Source: Occultella glacieicola (GTDB taxonomy: Bacteria; Actinomycetota; Actinomycetes; Actinomycetales; Beutenbergiaceae). From it: DNA of 64,000 bases. How positions within the stretch are numbered: the stretch's first letter is position 1; every line of letters begins with the position of its first letter. Made by a program: the position numbers and the translations under genes. Below, in pieces: positions 1 through 9,016 of the stretch. Under the pieces are notes generated by a model. That model was not told the origin of the DNA. It did no database searches and saw only the letters and a list, made by a program, of their open reading frames with translations. Location of the stretch: assembly GCF_004353825.1 (NCBI RefSeq), contig NZ_SMNA01000003.1, positions 434,001 through 498,000 on the forward strand, read 5' to 3'.

Positions 1-231
1 CGCGGCCGCGCGGATCGCACAGACCTCAGCGTGCGCCGTCGGGTCGTTGTCCCGGGTGACCCGGTTGACGCCCTTCCCGAGTACCTCCTCGCCCCGGACG
101 ATCAGCGCCCCGAACGGGCCTCCGCCGTCGGCCACGTTCTTGCGGGCGAGGGCGACGGCTTCGGCCAGCCAGTGCTCCTGCCGGGGATCATCGGTCACGC
201 TCGGTGCCTCCGCGAGGTAGAAGTTGCCCAT
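1..231 (-). CDS. Guanine deaminase / nucleoside deaminase, partial (C-terminus beyond left edge)
   Basis: The first 77 residues of a cytidine-deaminase-fold enzyme are present. They include a GPFGALIV strand and the zinc-binding, catalytic motif HAE at residues 67-69, in the context DPTAHAEVCAIR, which is typical of guanine deaminases and related tRNA/nucleoside deaminases. The second zinc motif (PCxxC) would lie outside the window. The ATG at 231 is 3 nt past the stop of the nucleobase permease-OHCU fusion on the same strand, so the two are probably one transcript. Guanine deaminase turns guanine into xanthine, the entry to urate catabolism, and the permease context supports that role. Substrate is inferred from family and context; another nucleoside deaminase remains possible. 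Confidence 0.82.
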   Translation of the reverse strand, partial: MGNFYLAEAPSVTDDPRQEHWLAEAVALARKNVADGGGPFGALIVRGEEVLGKGVNRVTRDNDPTAHAEVCAIRAAA

Positions 232-234
232 GGT

Positions 235-2157
235 TCAGCTCCCTGCCCGGTCCAGGCTACGCGTCCGCGCAGCGCTGATCGGGTTCGCATCGGCGACGAG
301 CGATTCGAACCGGTGGTTGGCGATCTTGGCGATCTCGATGATCGCCGCGGCGTGTTCCTGGGCGTCGGAGTTCGAGAGGCGTTCCCAGCCGGATGCGAGG
401 ACTCGTTCCCGGGCGCCGAGATCACGCACGCACGCGATCAGCGGGACCCCGAAGCGGTCCCGGTAGGCGGTCGTGAGCCGGGTGAACTCGTCCTGGGAGT
501 CCTCGTCGAGCCGGGTCAGGCCCACCTCGGACTGCTCCGCGGCCGAGCTCTGGCCGGCGTCCTCGCCGAGTCCACCGAGGTCCGGGTAGGCCTGCATGAG
601 CTCGCGCTGCTCCTCGGGCCGGCCGGCGAACAGGGCCTCCTGCAGCGCCATCCGTAGGGACTGGGTGTCGCGGAACGGGCGCCGGTCGTACGCGCGCTGC
701 GCCACCCAGTCCGCGCCCTGGACGAGCGGGGCGAACGTGGCGACGAAATCGGCGCGGCCCATGTCGTTGACCTGTCCGAGGCGGATCGAGTCGACCCCGG
801 GCCGGCCGGCGACGGCCGGACCACGGCCCCGGCCGAGGTGGTGGAACACCAGGTTCAACCCGATCGCGGTGATGCTGCCGAGGGTGATGCCGCTGCCGAA
901 GATGATCTCCGCCCAGGGCGGCACCGCCTGCGCGAGCGTGGGCTGGGCCGTGACCAGCATGGCCAGCCCGATGCTGGTCCCGACGATGACGATGTTGCGG
1001 TGGTCGTTGAAGTCCACCCTGGTGAGGGTCTGGATGCCCACCACCGCGACGGTCGCGAACATGGCCAGCGCGGCCCCGCCGAGCACCGGGTGCGGGATTC
1101 CGGCCACCACGGCACCCGCCTTCGGCAGCAGCCCGAGCCCGATCATGATCAGCCCGGCGGCCGCGACCACGTACCGGCTCTTCACCCGGGTCAACCGGAC
1201 CAGGCCGACGTTCTCGGCGAAGCACGTGTAGGGAAAGGAGTTCAGCACCCCACCGAGGGTCGTGGCCAGGCCGTCCGCGCGCAGGGCCCGGGCGATGTCA
1301 CCCTTCGCGATCCGCTTGTCCACGATCTCCCCGGTGGCGAACACGTCGCCGGTGGTCTCCACGGCCGTGATCAGCATGACGACGATCATCGAGATGATCG
1401 CGGCGGCACTGAACTGCGGCCACCCGAAGTAGAACGGGGTGGTCACCCCGACCCAGGCGGACTCGGCGACCCCGCCGAAGTGGGCGTCCCCGAACGCCCA
1501 GGCCACCAGGGTGCCGGCCACGAGTCCCACGAGCACGGCCACGGTCGCCATGAAGCCCTTGAAGATCCGCTGGATCGCCACGATCAGGGCGAGGGTGCCG
1601 AGCGCGTAGGCGAGGTTGCGCGGATCGGTGGGGTCACCGCCGGCGCCGCCGACCGCGTCCTGGGCCGCGACCGGCAGCAGCGCGATGCCGATGATCAGGA
1701 TCACGGTGCCGGTCACGACCGGCGGGAAGAACCGGATCAGGCGTGCGAAGAACGGAGCGATGAGGAACGTGAACAGCCCGGCCACGATGACGGCACCGTA
1801 GATCACCAGGAGGCCGTCGGTGCCGCCCCCCGCGGCGAGGCCGATCGCGATCATCGGGCTCACCGCCGTGAACGTCACCCCCTGGAGCAGCGGTAGCCGG
1901 ACGCCGATCTTCCAGAACCCGATCGACTGGATGATCGAGGCGATCCCGCAGGTGAACAGGTCCGCGTTGATGAGGTGGATCAGTTCACGCTCGTTCAGGC
2001 CGATGGCCCCGGCGAGCAGGATCGGGACGATGACGGCGCCCGCGTAGAAGGCCAGCACGTGTTGCAGTCCGTAGACGGCGAGCTTGCCCGTGGGCAGCCG
2101 CTCGTCGACCGGGTGGACGGAGCTGGCGCGGGTCGGAGTGGGTGGTGCCACAGACAT
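235..2157 (-). CDS. NCS2 purine/xanthine-uracil permease fused to C-terminal OHCU decarboxylase-like domain
   Basis: A 640-residue fusion. Residues about 25-455 are a multi-span nucleobase:cation symporter-2 (UraA/UapA family), with the signature stretches LPLLQGVTFTAVSPM and AVETTGDVFATGE, then NSFPYTCFAENVGLV. Residues about 460-640 match 2-oxo-4-hydroxy-4-carboxy-5-ureidoimidazoline (OHCU) decarboxylase, which acts after urate oxidase; visible features are the S..EQ segment, a YRDRFGVPLI strand and the EIAKIANHR helix. The family's catalytic His in HPDL is Tyr here (residue 524, QAYPDL). I chose ATG 2157, preceded by GAGG, over an upstream TTG at 2205 that has no ribosome site. It is probably an operon with the guanine deaminase. 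Substrate is likely xanthine, urate or uracil. Decarboxylase activity is doubtful given the missing His. Confidence 0.88.
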   Translation of the reverse strand: MSVAPPTPTRASSVHPVDERLPTGKLAVYGLQHVLAFYAGAVIVPILLAGAIGLNERELIHLINADLFTCGIASIIQSIGFWKIGVRLPLLQGVTFTAVSPMIAIGLAAGGGTDGLLVIYGAVIVAGLFTFLIAPFFARLIRFFPPVVTGTVILIIGIALLPVAAQDAVGGAGGDPTDPRNLAYALGTLALIVAIQRIFKGFMATVAVLVGLVAGTLVAWAFGDAHFGGVAESAWVGVTTPFYFGWPQFSAAAIISMIVVMLITAVETTGDVFATGEIVDKRIAKGDIARALRADGLATTLGGVLNSFPYTCFAENVGLVRLTRVKSRYVVAAAGLIMIGLGLLPKAGAVVAGIPHPVLGGAALAMFATVAVVGIQTLTRVDFNDHRNIVIVGTSIGLAMLVTAQPTLAQAVPPWAEIIFGSGITLGSITAIGLNLVFHHLGRGRGPAVAGRPGVDSIRLGQVNDMGRADFVATFAPLVQGADWVAQRAYDRRPFRDTQSLRMALQEALFAGRPEEQRELMQAYPDLGGLGEDAGQSSAAEQSEVGLTRLDEDSQDEFTRLTTAYRDRFGVPLIACVRDLGARERVLASGWERLSNSDAQEHAAAIIEIAKIANHRFESLVADANPISAARTRSLDRAGS

Positions 2158-2206
2158 GGGGACCTCGGGGAGTCGGGTCGATTCGTCGTTGAATGCGAGA
2201 ACCAAC

Positions 2207-2246
2207 GGATTTCGAATCCTGGAATGTAGTTTCCGCGTTGTAACGC
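2207..2246. promoter_or_regulatory. Dyad cluster upstream of the permease gene (candidate operators)
   Basis: The 5' region of the permease holds GGATT-TCG-AATCC (2207-2219), GGAA-TGTAGT-TTCC (2221-2234) and GCGTT-GT-AACGC (2235-2246) within 40 bp. On the minus strand TACATT (2228-2223) could be a -10 box. This looks like a promoter with overlapping operators, but no regulator is encoded beside it. Confidence 0.35.
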
Positions 2247-2324
2247 AGGTCCCTACGTTCCTCCGTCGACACCGGTCGTGCCAGACACCGATCCGCCAAC
2301 GTTCACCGGGCGACGCACGCCCGC

Positions 2325-2342
2325 CTTGGAGGATCCTCCAAG
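2325..2342. other. Perfect 18-bp palindrome CTTGGAGGATCCTCCAAG
   Basis: Perfectly self-complementary and only 3 bp downstream of the stop of the 2346-2852 gene. It sits between that gene and the permease promoter, both on the minus strand. It has no T-run and no loop, so an operator is as likely as a terminator hairpin. Confidence 0.4.
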
Positions 2343-2345
2343 CGG

Positions 2346-2852
2346 CTACTGGGAGTCGACGCTCAACAGCGCCGTCCAGGGCAGCACCAGTGCGGCGGTC
2401 CCGGTGGCGAGGTCGAGATGATCGGCGCCGACGCGCACGATCCGGCCCCGGTGCATCCCGCCGAGGGTGTGCACCACCACCGGCACGCCGTCCGCCGCGA
2501 GCGCGCGCAGCACGTGCCCGAGGCGCAGCCCCTGTTCGACCCGGCCCGGCGCCGGTGCCACGCCGGCCAGCGGCCAGGCGGCGACGACCGCGTCCAGCCG
2601 GACGAGTGAACGCCGCTCCCCCTCGGCCAGCACGAACCAGGTCGGCGCGGCGTCGGTCACCACGCCGCGGCGGTCGCTGCCGTCGAGCAGACGTACGGTG
2701 ACCGAACGTCCGGTCGCGGCCCGCATCCGGTCCCCGAACGTGGTGGTCGCCGCCTCGGCTTCGACGAGGTCGGCGACCACCTCGCCCTGCTCGGCCCGCT
2801 GATGCGCCAGGAACTGGGCCTGCAGGTCGGCAAAGAGGTCGTCCCAGCTCAT
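2346..2852 (-). CDS. Conserved actinobacterial hypothetical protein
   Basis: A soluble protein of 168 residues. Residues 1-55 form a charged helical segment (MSWDDLFADLQAQFLAHQRA) and the rest is beta-rich. Two similar blocks, 'VTVRLLDGSDRRGVVTDAAPTWFVL' and 'VHTLGGMHRGRIVRVGADHLDL' (partially quoted), look like small barrels resembling Sm or PRC folds. Homologues of this type commonly sit beside the LysM/Rv3235/SecA genes in Micrococcales, as here, but no biochemical role is known to me. ATG 2852 has no Shine-Dalgarno sequence and lies 7 nt after a TACTGT box, so it is probably leaderless. An in-frame upstream extension to 2915 is possible but less convincing. Confidence 0.6.
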   Translation of the reverse strand: MSWDDLFADLQAQFLAHQRAEQGEVVADLVEAEAATTTFGDRMRAATGRSVTVRLLDGSDRRGVVTDAAPTWFVLAEGERRSLVRLDAVVAAWPLAGVAPAPGRVEQGLRLGHVLRALAADGVPVVVHTLGGMHRGRIVRVGADHLDLATGTAALVLPWTALLSVDSQ

Positions 2853-2859
2853 GGAGCCA

Positions 2860-2887
2860 ACAGTAGGCAGGCGACCCGAGTTGTCCA
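2860..2887 (-). promoter_or_regulatory. Promoter TGGACA-16-TACTGT for leaderless gene at 2852
   Basis: On the minus strand TGGACA (2887-2882) and TACTGT (2865-2860) are separated by 16 bp. The box ends 7 nt before ATG 2852, placing the transcription start at or next to the start codon. The -35 is one arm of the inverted repeat TTGTCCA (2881-2887)/TGGACAA (2905-2911). The other arm gives a TGGACA for the divergent LysM gene, so the two promoters are mirror-arranged. Confidence 0.5.
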
Positions 2888-2971
2888 CACGCTCGGCCTC
2901 CCTCTGGACAAGCAACCGGTCATGGGGCTACACCTAACGTCATTGAAAGTCACGTACCGACACGAACTGAT

Positions 2972-3985
2972 ATGAAACGCGGTGGTCTCATGCGACGGGT
3001 TCTGCTCACCCTCGGTGTCGCCGGGACCACCGGCGGGGTCGCGGCCTGGCTCGCGACGGCGGCCCTCCCCGCGGCCGCGACCCCGAGGTCGGTCGACCAG
3101 GCGATCGCGCTCGGACTCGGCTGGTGCGCCCTGGGCGTCCTCGCCTGGTACTGCGTCAGCGCGTTGCTGGGCCTCGCCTGCCTGGCGGCACGCGCACTCG
3201 GGCGCGGCCGCGGCTGGCGCTCGGGTGAGCGGGCGCTAGGAGCGGGCGGGGCCCCGTTCATGGCGCGGATGGCGTCCGTGGGCGTGGGTGCGGCACTGGC
3301 CGCCGGGGCGCTCGTGGTGCCCGCGCAGGCGGTCCCGGAGCCCGACGGCGCCGCGATCGTGAGCGTCGACGTCACCTGGGGCGCCGGTTCCGACCCGGAC
3401 GACGGCGCGACGGACCCCGGCGAGGGCACGGTCGGCCCCGACCTCACCTGGGGCGCGAACGTCGATGCGAACCCGACCACCGAGCCCGCCCCGGCGCCGG
3501 TGCCTGCCCCCACGGGCGACCCCACCCCGACGCCGAGCAGCGCGTCGAGCCACGCCACCGAGACAGGTCCCGCCGCCGAGCCAGGTCCCGCCACCGAGCC
3601 GGGCTCCGCCACCGAGCCAGGTCCAGTCACCGAGCCGAACCCTCCCGCTGAACCAGCCCCGACCACCGAGCCCGACCCTGCCGCCGACGACGCCCCTGCC
3701 GCCGAGCCGATGCAGAGCCCCGACCCCGTCCCTGCCTCCCGGCAGCCTGCCGAGCCGCCAGGAGGGGATCCGGCCGAGCACCCGGACGCCGCACACGTGG
3801 TGGCTCCGGGCGAGTCGCTCTGGTCGATCGCGGCCGACGCGCTCGCCGGTGACCGACCGGACGTCACCGACGCGGACATCGCCGCCGCCTGGCCGCGCTG
3901 GTACTCCGCGAACGCCGAAACCATCGGCCCGGAGCCCGATCTCATCCACCCCGGGCAGGAACTGGTCCCGCCCGCCAACCCCTGA
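2972..3985 (+). CDS. LysM-domain membrane protein
   Basis: A 337-residue protein probably anchored at the cell surface. Hydrophobic segments lie at about residues 8-36, 38-70 and 95-118. A long low-complexity linker of TEP/AEP/PxP repeats (about 165-260) follows, then a C-terminal LysM module from about 270 (HVVAPGESLWSIAADAL ... IHPGQELVPP). LysM binds N-acetylglucosamine polymers, so peptidoglycan attachment is likely. It is divergent from the 2346-2852 gene and 10 bp upstream of the Rv3235-like gene, with which it probably forms an operon. ATG 2972 has no clear ribosome site. ATG 2990 (MRRVLL) has GGTGG 5 nt upstream and may be the true start. Confidence 0.78.
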   Translation: MKRGGLMRRVLLTLGVAGTTGGVAAWLATAALPAAATPRSVDQAIALGLGWCALGVLAWYCVSALLGLACLAARALGRGRGWRSGERALGAGGAPFMARMASVGVGAALAAGALVVPAQAVPEPDGAAIVSVDVTWGAGSDPDDGATDPGEGTVGPDLTWGANVDANPTTEPAPAPVPAPTGDPTPTPSSASSHATETGPAAEPGPATEPGSATEPGPVTEPNPPAEPAPTTEPDPAADDAPAAEPMQSPDPVPASRQPAEPPGGDPAEHPDAAHVVAPGESLWSIAADALAGDRPDVTDADIAAAWPRWYSANAETIGPEPDLIHPGQELVPPANP

Positions 3986-3995
3986 GGAGTCCACG

Positions 3996-4544
3996 ATGAG
4001 TGTCCAACCGCTCGCCCGGCCGCACCCGGCACCGGAGCCGGCTTGCCTGCCCGGCCGGGTGCCGAGGCTCCTGGTCCAGCCCGGCTCGCCCGGGGCCCGG
4101 ACCTGGGACCGGGTCCGGTTCACCGGCCCGCCCGCGTCGGCCGAGACCGCCGCGGATCAGGAGTCGTCCGACACCTGTCCGCGCCTGGTCTGGTCCCGGG
4201 GCGAGGTCCCCGAACTCCCGGACGCGGCCACCTGGAGCGGCACCCTGGTCCGGGCCTGTGTCGAGGCCCTCCTCGGGACCCGTCCGGCGGCCCAGCTCGC
4301 CCGTTGGTTGGACGCCGACCTCTGGACGGCGTTGAACCGCCGGGTCTGCCTCGGCATGGAGATCGCCGGGCGCCCCACTCGCCCACCGATGGTGACGATC
4401 CGACGGGTGCACTCGTGCGAGGTCGCCGAGGGCAGCTGGGAGTCGTCGGTCGTGATCCATGACGGCACCCGCGTCCGGGCGGCCGCGATCCGGCTCGAGA
4501 CCCGACGCGCCCGGTGGCGTGCCACTGCACTGGAGATCGGCTGA
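3996..4544 (+). CDS. Rv3235-family protein (DUF6459-like)
   Basis: A 182-residue protein with a disordered Pro/Arg-rich first 70 residues and a compact C-terminal domain: helix TLVRACVEALLGTRPAAQLARWL, then ALNRRV and a beta-rich end (VTIRRVHSCEVAEGSWESSVV). This matches the Rv3235 family that sits next to secA in actinobacteria; function unknown. GAGGAG at 3984-3989 fixes the ATG at 3996, just past the LysM stop. It converges on secA. Confidence 0.72.
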   Translation: MSVQPLARPHPAPEPACLPGRVPRLLVQPGSPGARTWDRVRFTGPPASAETAADQESSDTCPRLVWSRGEVPELPDAATWSGTLVRACVEALLGTRPAAQLARWLDADLWTALNRRVCLGMEIAGRPTRPPMVTIRRVHSCEVAEGSWESSVVIHDGTRVRAAAIRLETRRARWRATALEIG

Positions 4545-4561
4545 ACTCCGCAGTTCGGCCG
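4538..4561. terminator. Hairpin between convergent Rv3235-like gene and secA
   Basis: CGGCTGAACT-CCGC-AGTTCGGCCG: 10-bp arms with one wobble, overlapping the stop codon of the + strand gene. It lacks a T-run, as is usual in high-GC actinobacteria. Confidence 0.4.
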
Positions 4562-4605
4562 GTCCCCTCGCGTGACGTTCGGCCCGCGGTGCGTCCCGGT
4601 CGACC

Positions 4606-7575
4606 TCAGCGGCGCTTCTTGGCCTGCTTCGCGGCCCGTCGCCGCTGTTCCCGGTTCGCGCCACCACCGCCGGCGCCGTTCGCGTTCGCGCCGCCGGTGC
4701 CGGCGGCCTGCTGCGCCGGGGTCACGCCGGCCTGAGCCGCCCGCACGGTCGACCCCATCGAGCCGTCCTCGGTCGGCGCGGAGTAGCGCAGGTTGGTGGC
4801 GCGCTGGGGCGCTCCCAGGCCGAGCGGGTCGTCCGGGTCCGCCTCGGGGGCGGAAGCCTTCGCGGCCGGCTTGGCCGGGATCGCCTTACGCCCGGCCCGC
4901 TTGCCCGAGGTGCGGGGGCCGCTCGCAGCCGGCTGCGCGGCCGGTTCGGCGGCGCCCGCCGTGTCGCCGGCCGCGCCCCCGTTGCCGGATGCTCCTGCTC
5001 CGGCCGGGGCCGCGTCGAGCCCGGGTGTCTCCGAGCCCTCCACCACGGCGACACCGTCGGCCTCGGCGGGCTGCTCGGGCCTGCGCACCTCCACATTGAA
5101 CAGGAAGCCGACGGCTTCCTCCTTGATGGACTCGTTCATGGCCTGGAACAACTGGAACCCCTCGCGCTGGTACTCCACCAGCGGGTCGCGCTGGGCCATC
5201 GCGCGCAGCCCGATGCCCTCCTTGAGGTAGTCCATCTCGTAGAGGTGCTCACGCCACTTGCGGTCCAGCACGGACAGCACCACGCGGCGCTCCAGTTGGC
5301 GCATGAGGTCCGGGGTGATCTCGCTCTCCCGGTTCTCGTACGCGAGCTTGGCGTCCGATGTGAGTTCGGACACGAGCTGCTCGGTGGTCACCCGGGTCTC
5401 GTGACCGGCGTCCTCCACGACGTCCTCGACCGTGATCGAGACCGGGTAGACGGTCTTCAGGTCGGTCCACAACTGGTCGAGATCCCACTCCTCCGGCGGC
5501 CCGGCCGCGGTGGCCTCCGTGACCACCCCGGAGATCACGTCCTCGAGGAACGTCTGCACCTGGGCCTGGAGGTCCTCGCCCTCGAGCACCCGGCGCCGCT
5601 CGTCGTAGACGACGGTGCGCTGCCGGGACAGCACGTCGTCGTACTTCAGGACGTTCTTGCGGATCTCGAAGTTGCGTGCCTCGACCTGACCCTGCGCGCT
5701 GGCGATGCCGCGGGTGACCATCTTGGACTCGATGGGCAGGTCGTCGGGGAAGCCCGAGGAGTTCATGAACCGCTCGGCGAGGGCGGCGTTGAAGAGTCGC
5801 ATCAGGTCGTCGCCGAGGGAGAGGTAGAACCGGGACTCGCCGGGGTCGCCCTGACGTCCCGCCCGCCCACGCAGCTGGTTGTCGATCCGGCGGGACTCGT
5901 GCCGCTCCGTGCCCAGCACGTACAGCCCTCCGAGCTCGGTGACCTCGTCGTGCTCGGCGGCGACGAACTCCTGGGCGTCCTTGAGGGCCTCGGGCCACGC
6001 CTCCTCGTACTCGTCCGGGGTCTCGTGCGGGTCGAGTCCGCGGTCCTTGAGGTTCTTGATCGCGAGGTGCTCGGCGTTGCCGCCGAGCATGATGTCGGTA
6101 CCGCGGCCGGCCATGTTCGTGGCGACGGTGACGGCGCCCTTGCGCCCGGCCATCGCGACGATCTCCGCCTCACGCGCGTGCTGCTTGGCGTTCAGCACGT
6201 CGTGGGGCACCCCCTGCTTCTTCAGCATCTTGGAGAGCAGCTCGGACTTCTCGACGCTGGTGGTGCCGACCAACACGGGCTGTCCGGAGGCGTGCCGCTC
6301 GACGATGTCGGAGACCACGGCCTCGAACTTCGCCGTCTCGTTCTTGTACACGTAGTCGGACTGGTCGAGCCGCGCCAGTGGCCGGTTCGGCGGGATCGGC
6401 ACCACGCCGATCTTGTAGGTGTTCTGGAACTCCGCGGCCTCGGTCATCGCGGTACCGGTCATCCCGGCGAGCTTGTCGTACAGACGGAAGTAGTTCTGCA
6501 GGGTGATCGTGGCCAGGGTCTGGTTCTCGGCCTTGATGGCTACCCCCTCCTTGGCCTCGATCGCCTGGTGCATGCCCTCGTTGTACCGGCGCCCGGGCAG
6601 GATGCGCCCGGTGTGCTGGTCGACGATGAGTACCTCACCCTTGAGGACCACGTAGTCCTTGTCCCGGGTGAACAGTTCCTTGGCCTTGATCGCGTTGTTC
6701 AGGAATCCGATCAGCGGCGTGTTCAGGGACTCGTAGAGGTTGTCGATGCCGAGGTAGTCCTCGACCTTCTCGATGCCGGGTTCGAGCACGCCGACGTTCT
6801 TCTTCTTCTCGTCGACCTCGTAGTCGTTCTCGCGGCGCAGCCGCTTGGCGACCCGGGCGAACTCGGCGTACCACTTGTTCACGTCGCCGGAGGCCGGTCC
6901 GGAGATGATCAGCGGGGTTCGGGCCTCGTCGATCAGGATCGAGTCCACCTCGTCCACGATGGCCATGTTGTGGCCCCGCTGGACGAGTTCGGCCGAGGAC
7001 CAGGCCATGTTGTCGCGCAGGTAGTCGAACCCGAACTCGTTGTTCGTGCCGTAGGTGATGTCCGCGGCGTACATCTCCCGGCGCTCGTCCGGCTTCTGCC
7101 CGGACAGGATCACACCGGTGGTCAGTCCGAGGAACCGGAACACCCGGCCCATCAGGTCGCTCTGGTAGCTGGCCAGGTAGTCGTTCACCGTGACCACGTG
7201 CACGCCCTTGCCGGACAGCGCGTTCAGGTACGCGGGCAGGGTCGCGACCAGGGTCTTGCCCTCACCGGTCTTCATCTCGGCGATGTTGCCGTGGTGCAGC
7301 GCCGCGCCGCCCATGATCTGGACGTCGAAGTGCCGCTGACCGAGGGTGCGCTTGGCCGCCTCGCGGACCACCGCGAACGCCTCCGGGAGCAGATCCTCCA
7401 GGGACTCCCCGTCGGCGACCCGCTTCTTGAACGCGTCGGTCTCCTCCCGCAACTCCGCGTCCGTGAGGTCGCTCATGGAGTCCTCGAGTGCGTTGACCTG
7501 ATCCTTCTCCGCGTTGAGCTGCTTGAGGATCTTGCCCTCGCCCATGCGCAGGATCTTGTCGAGGATCGAAGGCAC
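4606..7575 (-). CDS. secA: Preprotein translocase ATPase SecA (SecA1)
   Basis: A 989-residue motor that drives preproteins through SecYEG at the inner face of the membrane. The Walker A motif [11 protein letters not shown] is at about residues 101-111, and the DEAD-type box [17 protein letters not shown] at about 205-221. The motif [19 protein letters not shown] and the arginine-rich stretch [13 protein letters not shown] follow. The last ~130 residues are Ala/Gly/Pro-rich and end in basic [16 protein letters not shown], with no Cys-containing zinc motif. I chose GTG 7575 (MPSILDKIL), which GGGAG precedes by 5 nt, over GTG 7581. Length and sequence fit the essential actinobacterial SecA1. Confidence 0.97.
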   Translation of the reverse strand: MPSILDKILRMGEGKILKQLNAEKDQVNALEDSMSDLTDAELREETDAFKKRVADGESLEDLLPEAFAVVREAAKRTLGQRHFDVQIMGGAALHHGNIAEMKTGEGKTLVATLPAYLNALSGKGVHVVTVNDYLASYQSDLMGRVFRFLGLTTGVILSGQKPDERREMYAADITYGTNNEFGFDYLRDNMAWSSAELVQRGHNMAIVDEVDSILIDEARTPLIISGPASGDVNKWYAEFARVAKRLRRENDYEVDEKKKNVGVLEPGIEKVEDYLGIDNLYESLNTPLIGFLNNAIKAKELFTRDKDYVVLKGEVLIVDQHTGRILPGRRYNEGMHQAIEAKEGVAIKAENQTLATITLQNYFRLYDKLAGMTGTAMTEAAEFQNTYKIGVVPIPPNRPLARLDQSDYVYKNETAKFEAVVSDIVERHASGQPVLVGTTSVEKSELLSKMLKKQGVPHDVLNAKQHAREAEIVAMAGRKGAVTVATNMAGRGTDIMLGGNAEHLAIKNLKDRGLDPHETPDEYEEAWPEALKDAQEFVAAEHDEVTELGGLYVLGTERHESRRIDNQLRGRAGRQGDPGESRFYLSLGDDLMRLFNAALAERFMNSSGFPDDLPIESKMVTRGIASAQGQVEARNFEIRKNVLKYDDVLSRQRTVVYDERRRVLEGEDLQAQVQTFLEDVISGVVTEATAAGPPEEWDLDQLWTDLKTVYPVSITVEDVVEDAGHETRVTTEQLVSELTSDAKLAYENRESEITPDLMRQLERRVVLSVLDRKWREHLYEMDYLKEGIGLRAMAQRDPLVEYQREGFQLFQAMNESIKEEAVGFLFNVEVRRPEQPAEADGVAVVEGSETPGLDAAPAGAGASGNGGAAGDTAGAAEPAAQPAASGPRTSGKRAGRKAIPAKPAAKASAPEADPDDPLGLGAPQRATNLRYSAPTEDGSMGSTVRAAQAGVTPAQQAAGTGGANANGAGGGGANREQRRRAAKQAKKRR

Positions 7576-7684
7576 TGACACTCCCGGTGGATCGGATCAT
7601 CCGGCGTCGTTCGACACCGGTGCACCGTCCATCGTATGCGAGAGCGTCTACGGCGGTACCGCCGGGAGCGGGCTGGGTTCGCTC

Positions 7685-8923
7685 TCAGCGCACCCGCGGC
7701 AGGGCCCGGGCCACGTCGCCGACCAGGTCACCGGCCGCGTCGGCGTCCACGGTGACGTCCGGCAGGTCCAGCCAGTCCGCCATCACGCGCAGTTCCTGCG
7801 CGAGCTCAGGCCCGACGGCGGTGGGCGCCTCCGGCTGGGCGAAGGCGCTGCGTAGCCGCAGCACTCCGGCGGCCCGGTCGGCCTTGAGGTCGACGCGCGC
7901 CACGAGCTCGTCGCCGAGCAGGAACGGCAGCACGTAGTAACCGAACTGGCGCTGGGCCGCCGGGGTGTAGATCTCGATCCGGTAGTGCATGCCGAACAGC
8001 TCCAGGGTGCGCTCCCGTTCGAACACGAGCGGGTCGAACGGGGCGAGCAGGGCCCGGGCGTTCGTGGCTCGCGGCCGGCGGGCCTCTGGGTGCAGGTAGG
8101 CGGGCCGGCGCCATCCCGCCACCGCCACTTCCTCGAGTTCACCCGCCGCCACGAGGTCGGTGACCGCGGCCGATGCCTGCGCGATCGACAGCCGGAAGTA
8201 GTCCGCGAGCGCGCGGACGGTCGCCACCCCGTGGGCTCGGGCCGAGATGTCCACGAGTGCCCGGATCGCCTCCTCCGGCGGCAGCACGTCCTCGGCCAGG
8301 ACCTGCGCCGGCAGCACCCGCTCGGTGAGGTCGTAGGCCCGTTCGAAGGCTGAGTTCCGGTAGGCGGAGGCGACCTTCCCGACGGCGAGCATCGCCTCGA
8401 GGGCGTGCTTGGCGGCGGTCCAGTTCCAGCCCCAGTCCACCTTCTCCGGGCGCTCGTGGCCGAGCAGGTCATGCACCTGCGCGGCGGTGACGGGTCCGTG
8501 TTCGGCGACGATGTCCAGCACCGCGGCCACCGTCGCCGGGTCCTTCGACGCGACGCCGTCGTACCAGCGCAGGGCCCGCGGCCCCTCCATCCGCCAGCGG
8601 AGCAACTGGAACGTGCGCGGCGGCACGTAGGCGGCCTCATGGGCGCGGTACTCGACGAGCCGGCGCGGCCGGGCCGGCGTCCCGGTGGTGGCCCGGTGCA
8701 GCAGGCCGACGTCGTAGGGGCCGAGCCGGGCCACCACCGGCAGCAGGTGGGCCCGGGCCAGCACGTTCACGGAGTCGATCTGCAGCAGCCCGACGCGGTC
8801 GATCATCCGCTGCAGGTGCGCCATCGTGACGGCCGGCGGACGGGCCTGGGCGGGCGCCCCGGCGAGCCCCTGCGCGGAGACTGCGATCCGACGGGCCTGG
8901 GCGAGCGTGAGCGTGCGCGGCAT
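7685..8923 (-). CDS. YcaQ/AlkX-like DNA glycosylase (winged-helix HTH_42 family)
   Basis: A 412-residue member of the HTH_42/AlkZ-like superfamily. The N-terminal helix-turn-helix is followed by GLLQIDSVNVLARAH, in which Q48-I49-D50 fits the Q-Phi-D catalytic motif of the YcaQ-like branch. AlkZ enzymes have Q-Phi-Q. E. coli YcaQ excises alkylated bases and unhooks interstrand cross-links; the activity here is inferred from that motif. The C-terminal beta domain (LAPFDPLVFERERTLELFGMHYRIEIY) is also typical. It is transcribed towards secA, about 110 bp away. The repeat array at 9017-9067 lies upstream. Confidence 0.82.
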   Translation of the reverse strand: MPRTLTLAQARRIAVSAQGLAGAPAQARPPAVTMAHLQRMIDRVGLLQIDSVNVLARAHLLPVVARLGPYDVGLLHRATTGTPARPRRLVEYRAHEAAYVPPRTFQLLRWRMEGPRALRWYDGVASKDPATVAAVLDIVAEHGPVTAAQVHDLLGHERPEKVDWGWNWTAAKHALEAMLAVGKVASAYRNSAFERAYDLTERVLPAQVLAEDVLPPEEAIRALVDISARAHGVATVRALADYFRLSIAQASAAVTDLVAAGELEEVAVAGWRRPAYLHPEARRPRATNARALLAPFDPLVFERERTLELFGMHYRIEIYTPAAQRQFGYYVLPFLLGDELVARVDLKADRAAGVLRLRSAFAQPEAPTAVGPELAQELRVMADWLDLPDVTVDADAAGDLVGDVARALPRVR

Positions 8924-9016
8924 GGGTCAGACCCTAGAGCCCAGCACCGACACTCCGGATCCGAGGTCCCCGGGCGGTCTCGCCGGCCCGCCCGAGCCCG
9001 GCCACCGCCAGGCGCG

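Noticed and set aside
297-320. TPsiC-like GATTCGAACC, suggesting a tRNA
   Set aside because: Inside the OHCU-like domain coding sequence (NHRFESLV on the minus strand); no cloverleaf around it.
2205-2205. Longer permease start at TTG 2205
   Set aside because: No ribosome site; ATG 2157 has GAGG correctly spaced and family-like N-terminus.
5245-7578. Long 777-codon frame on the + strand opposite secA
   Set aside because: A high-GC antisense shadow of SecA; composition and lack of domains argue against coding.
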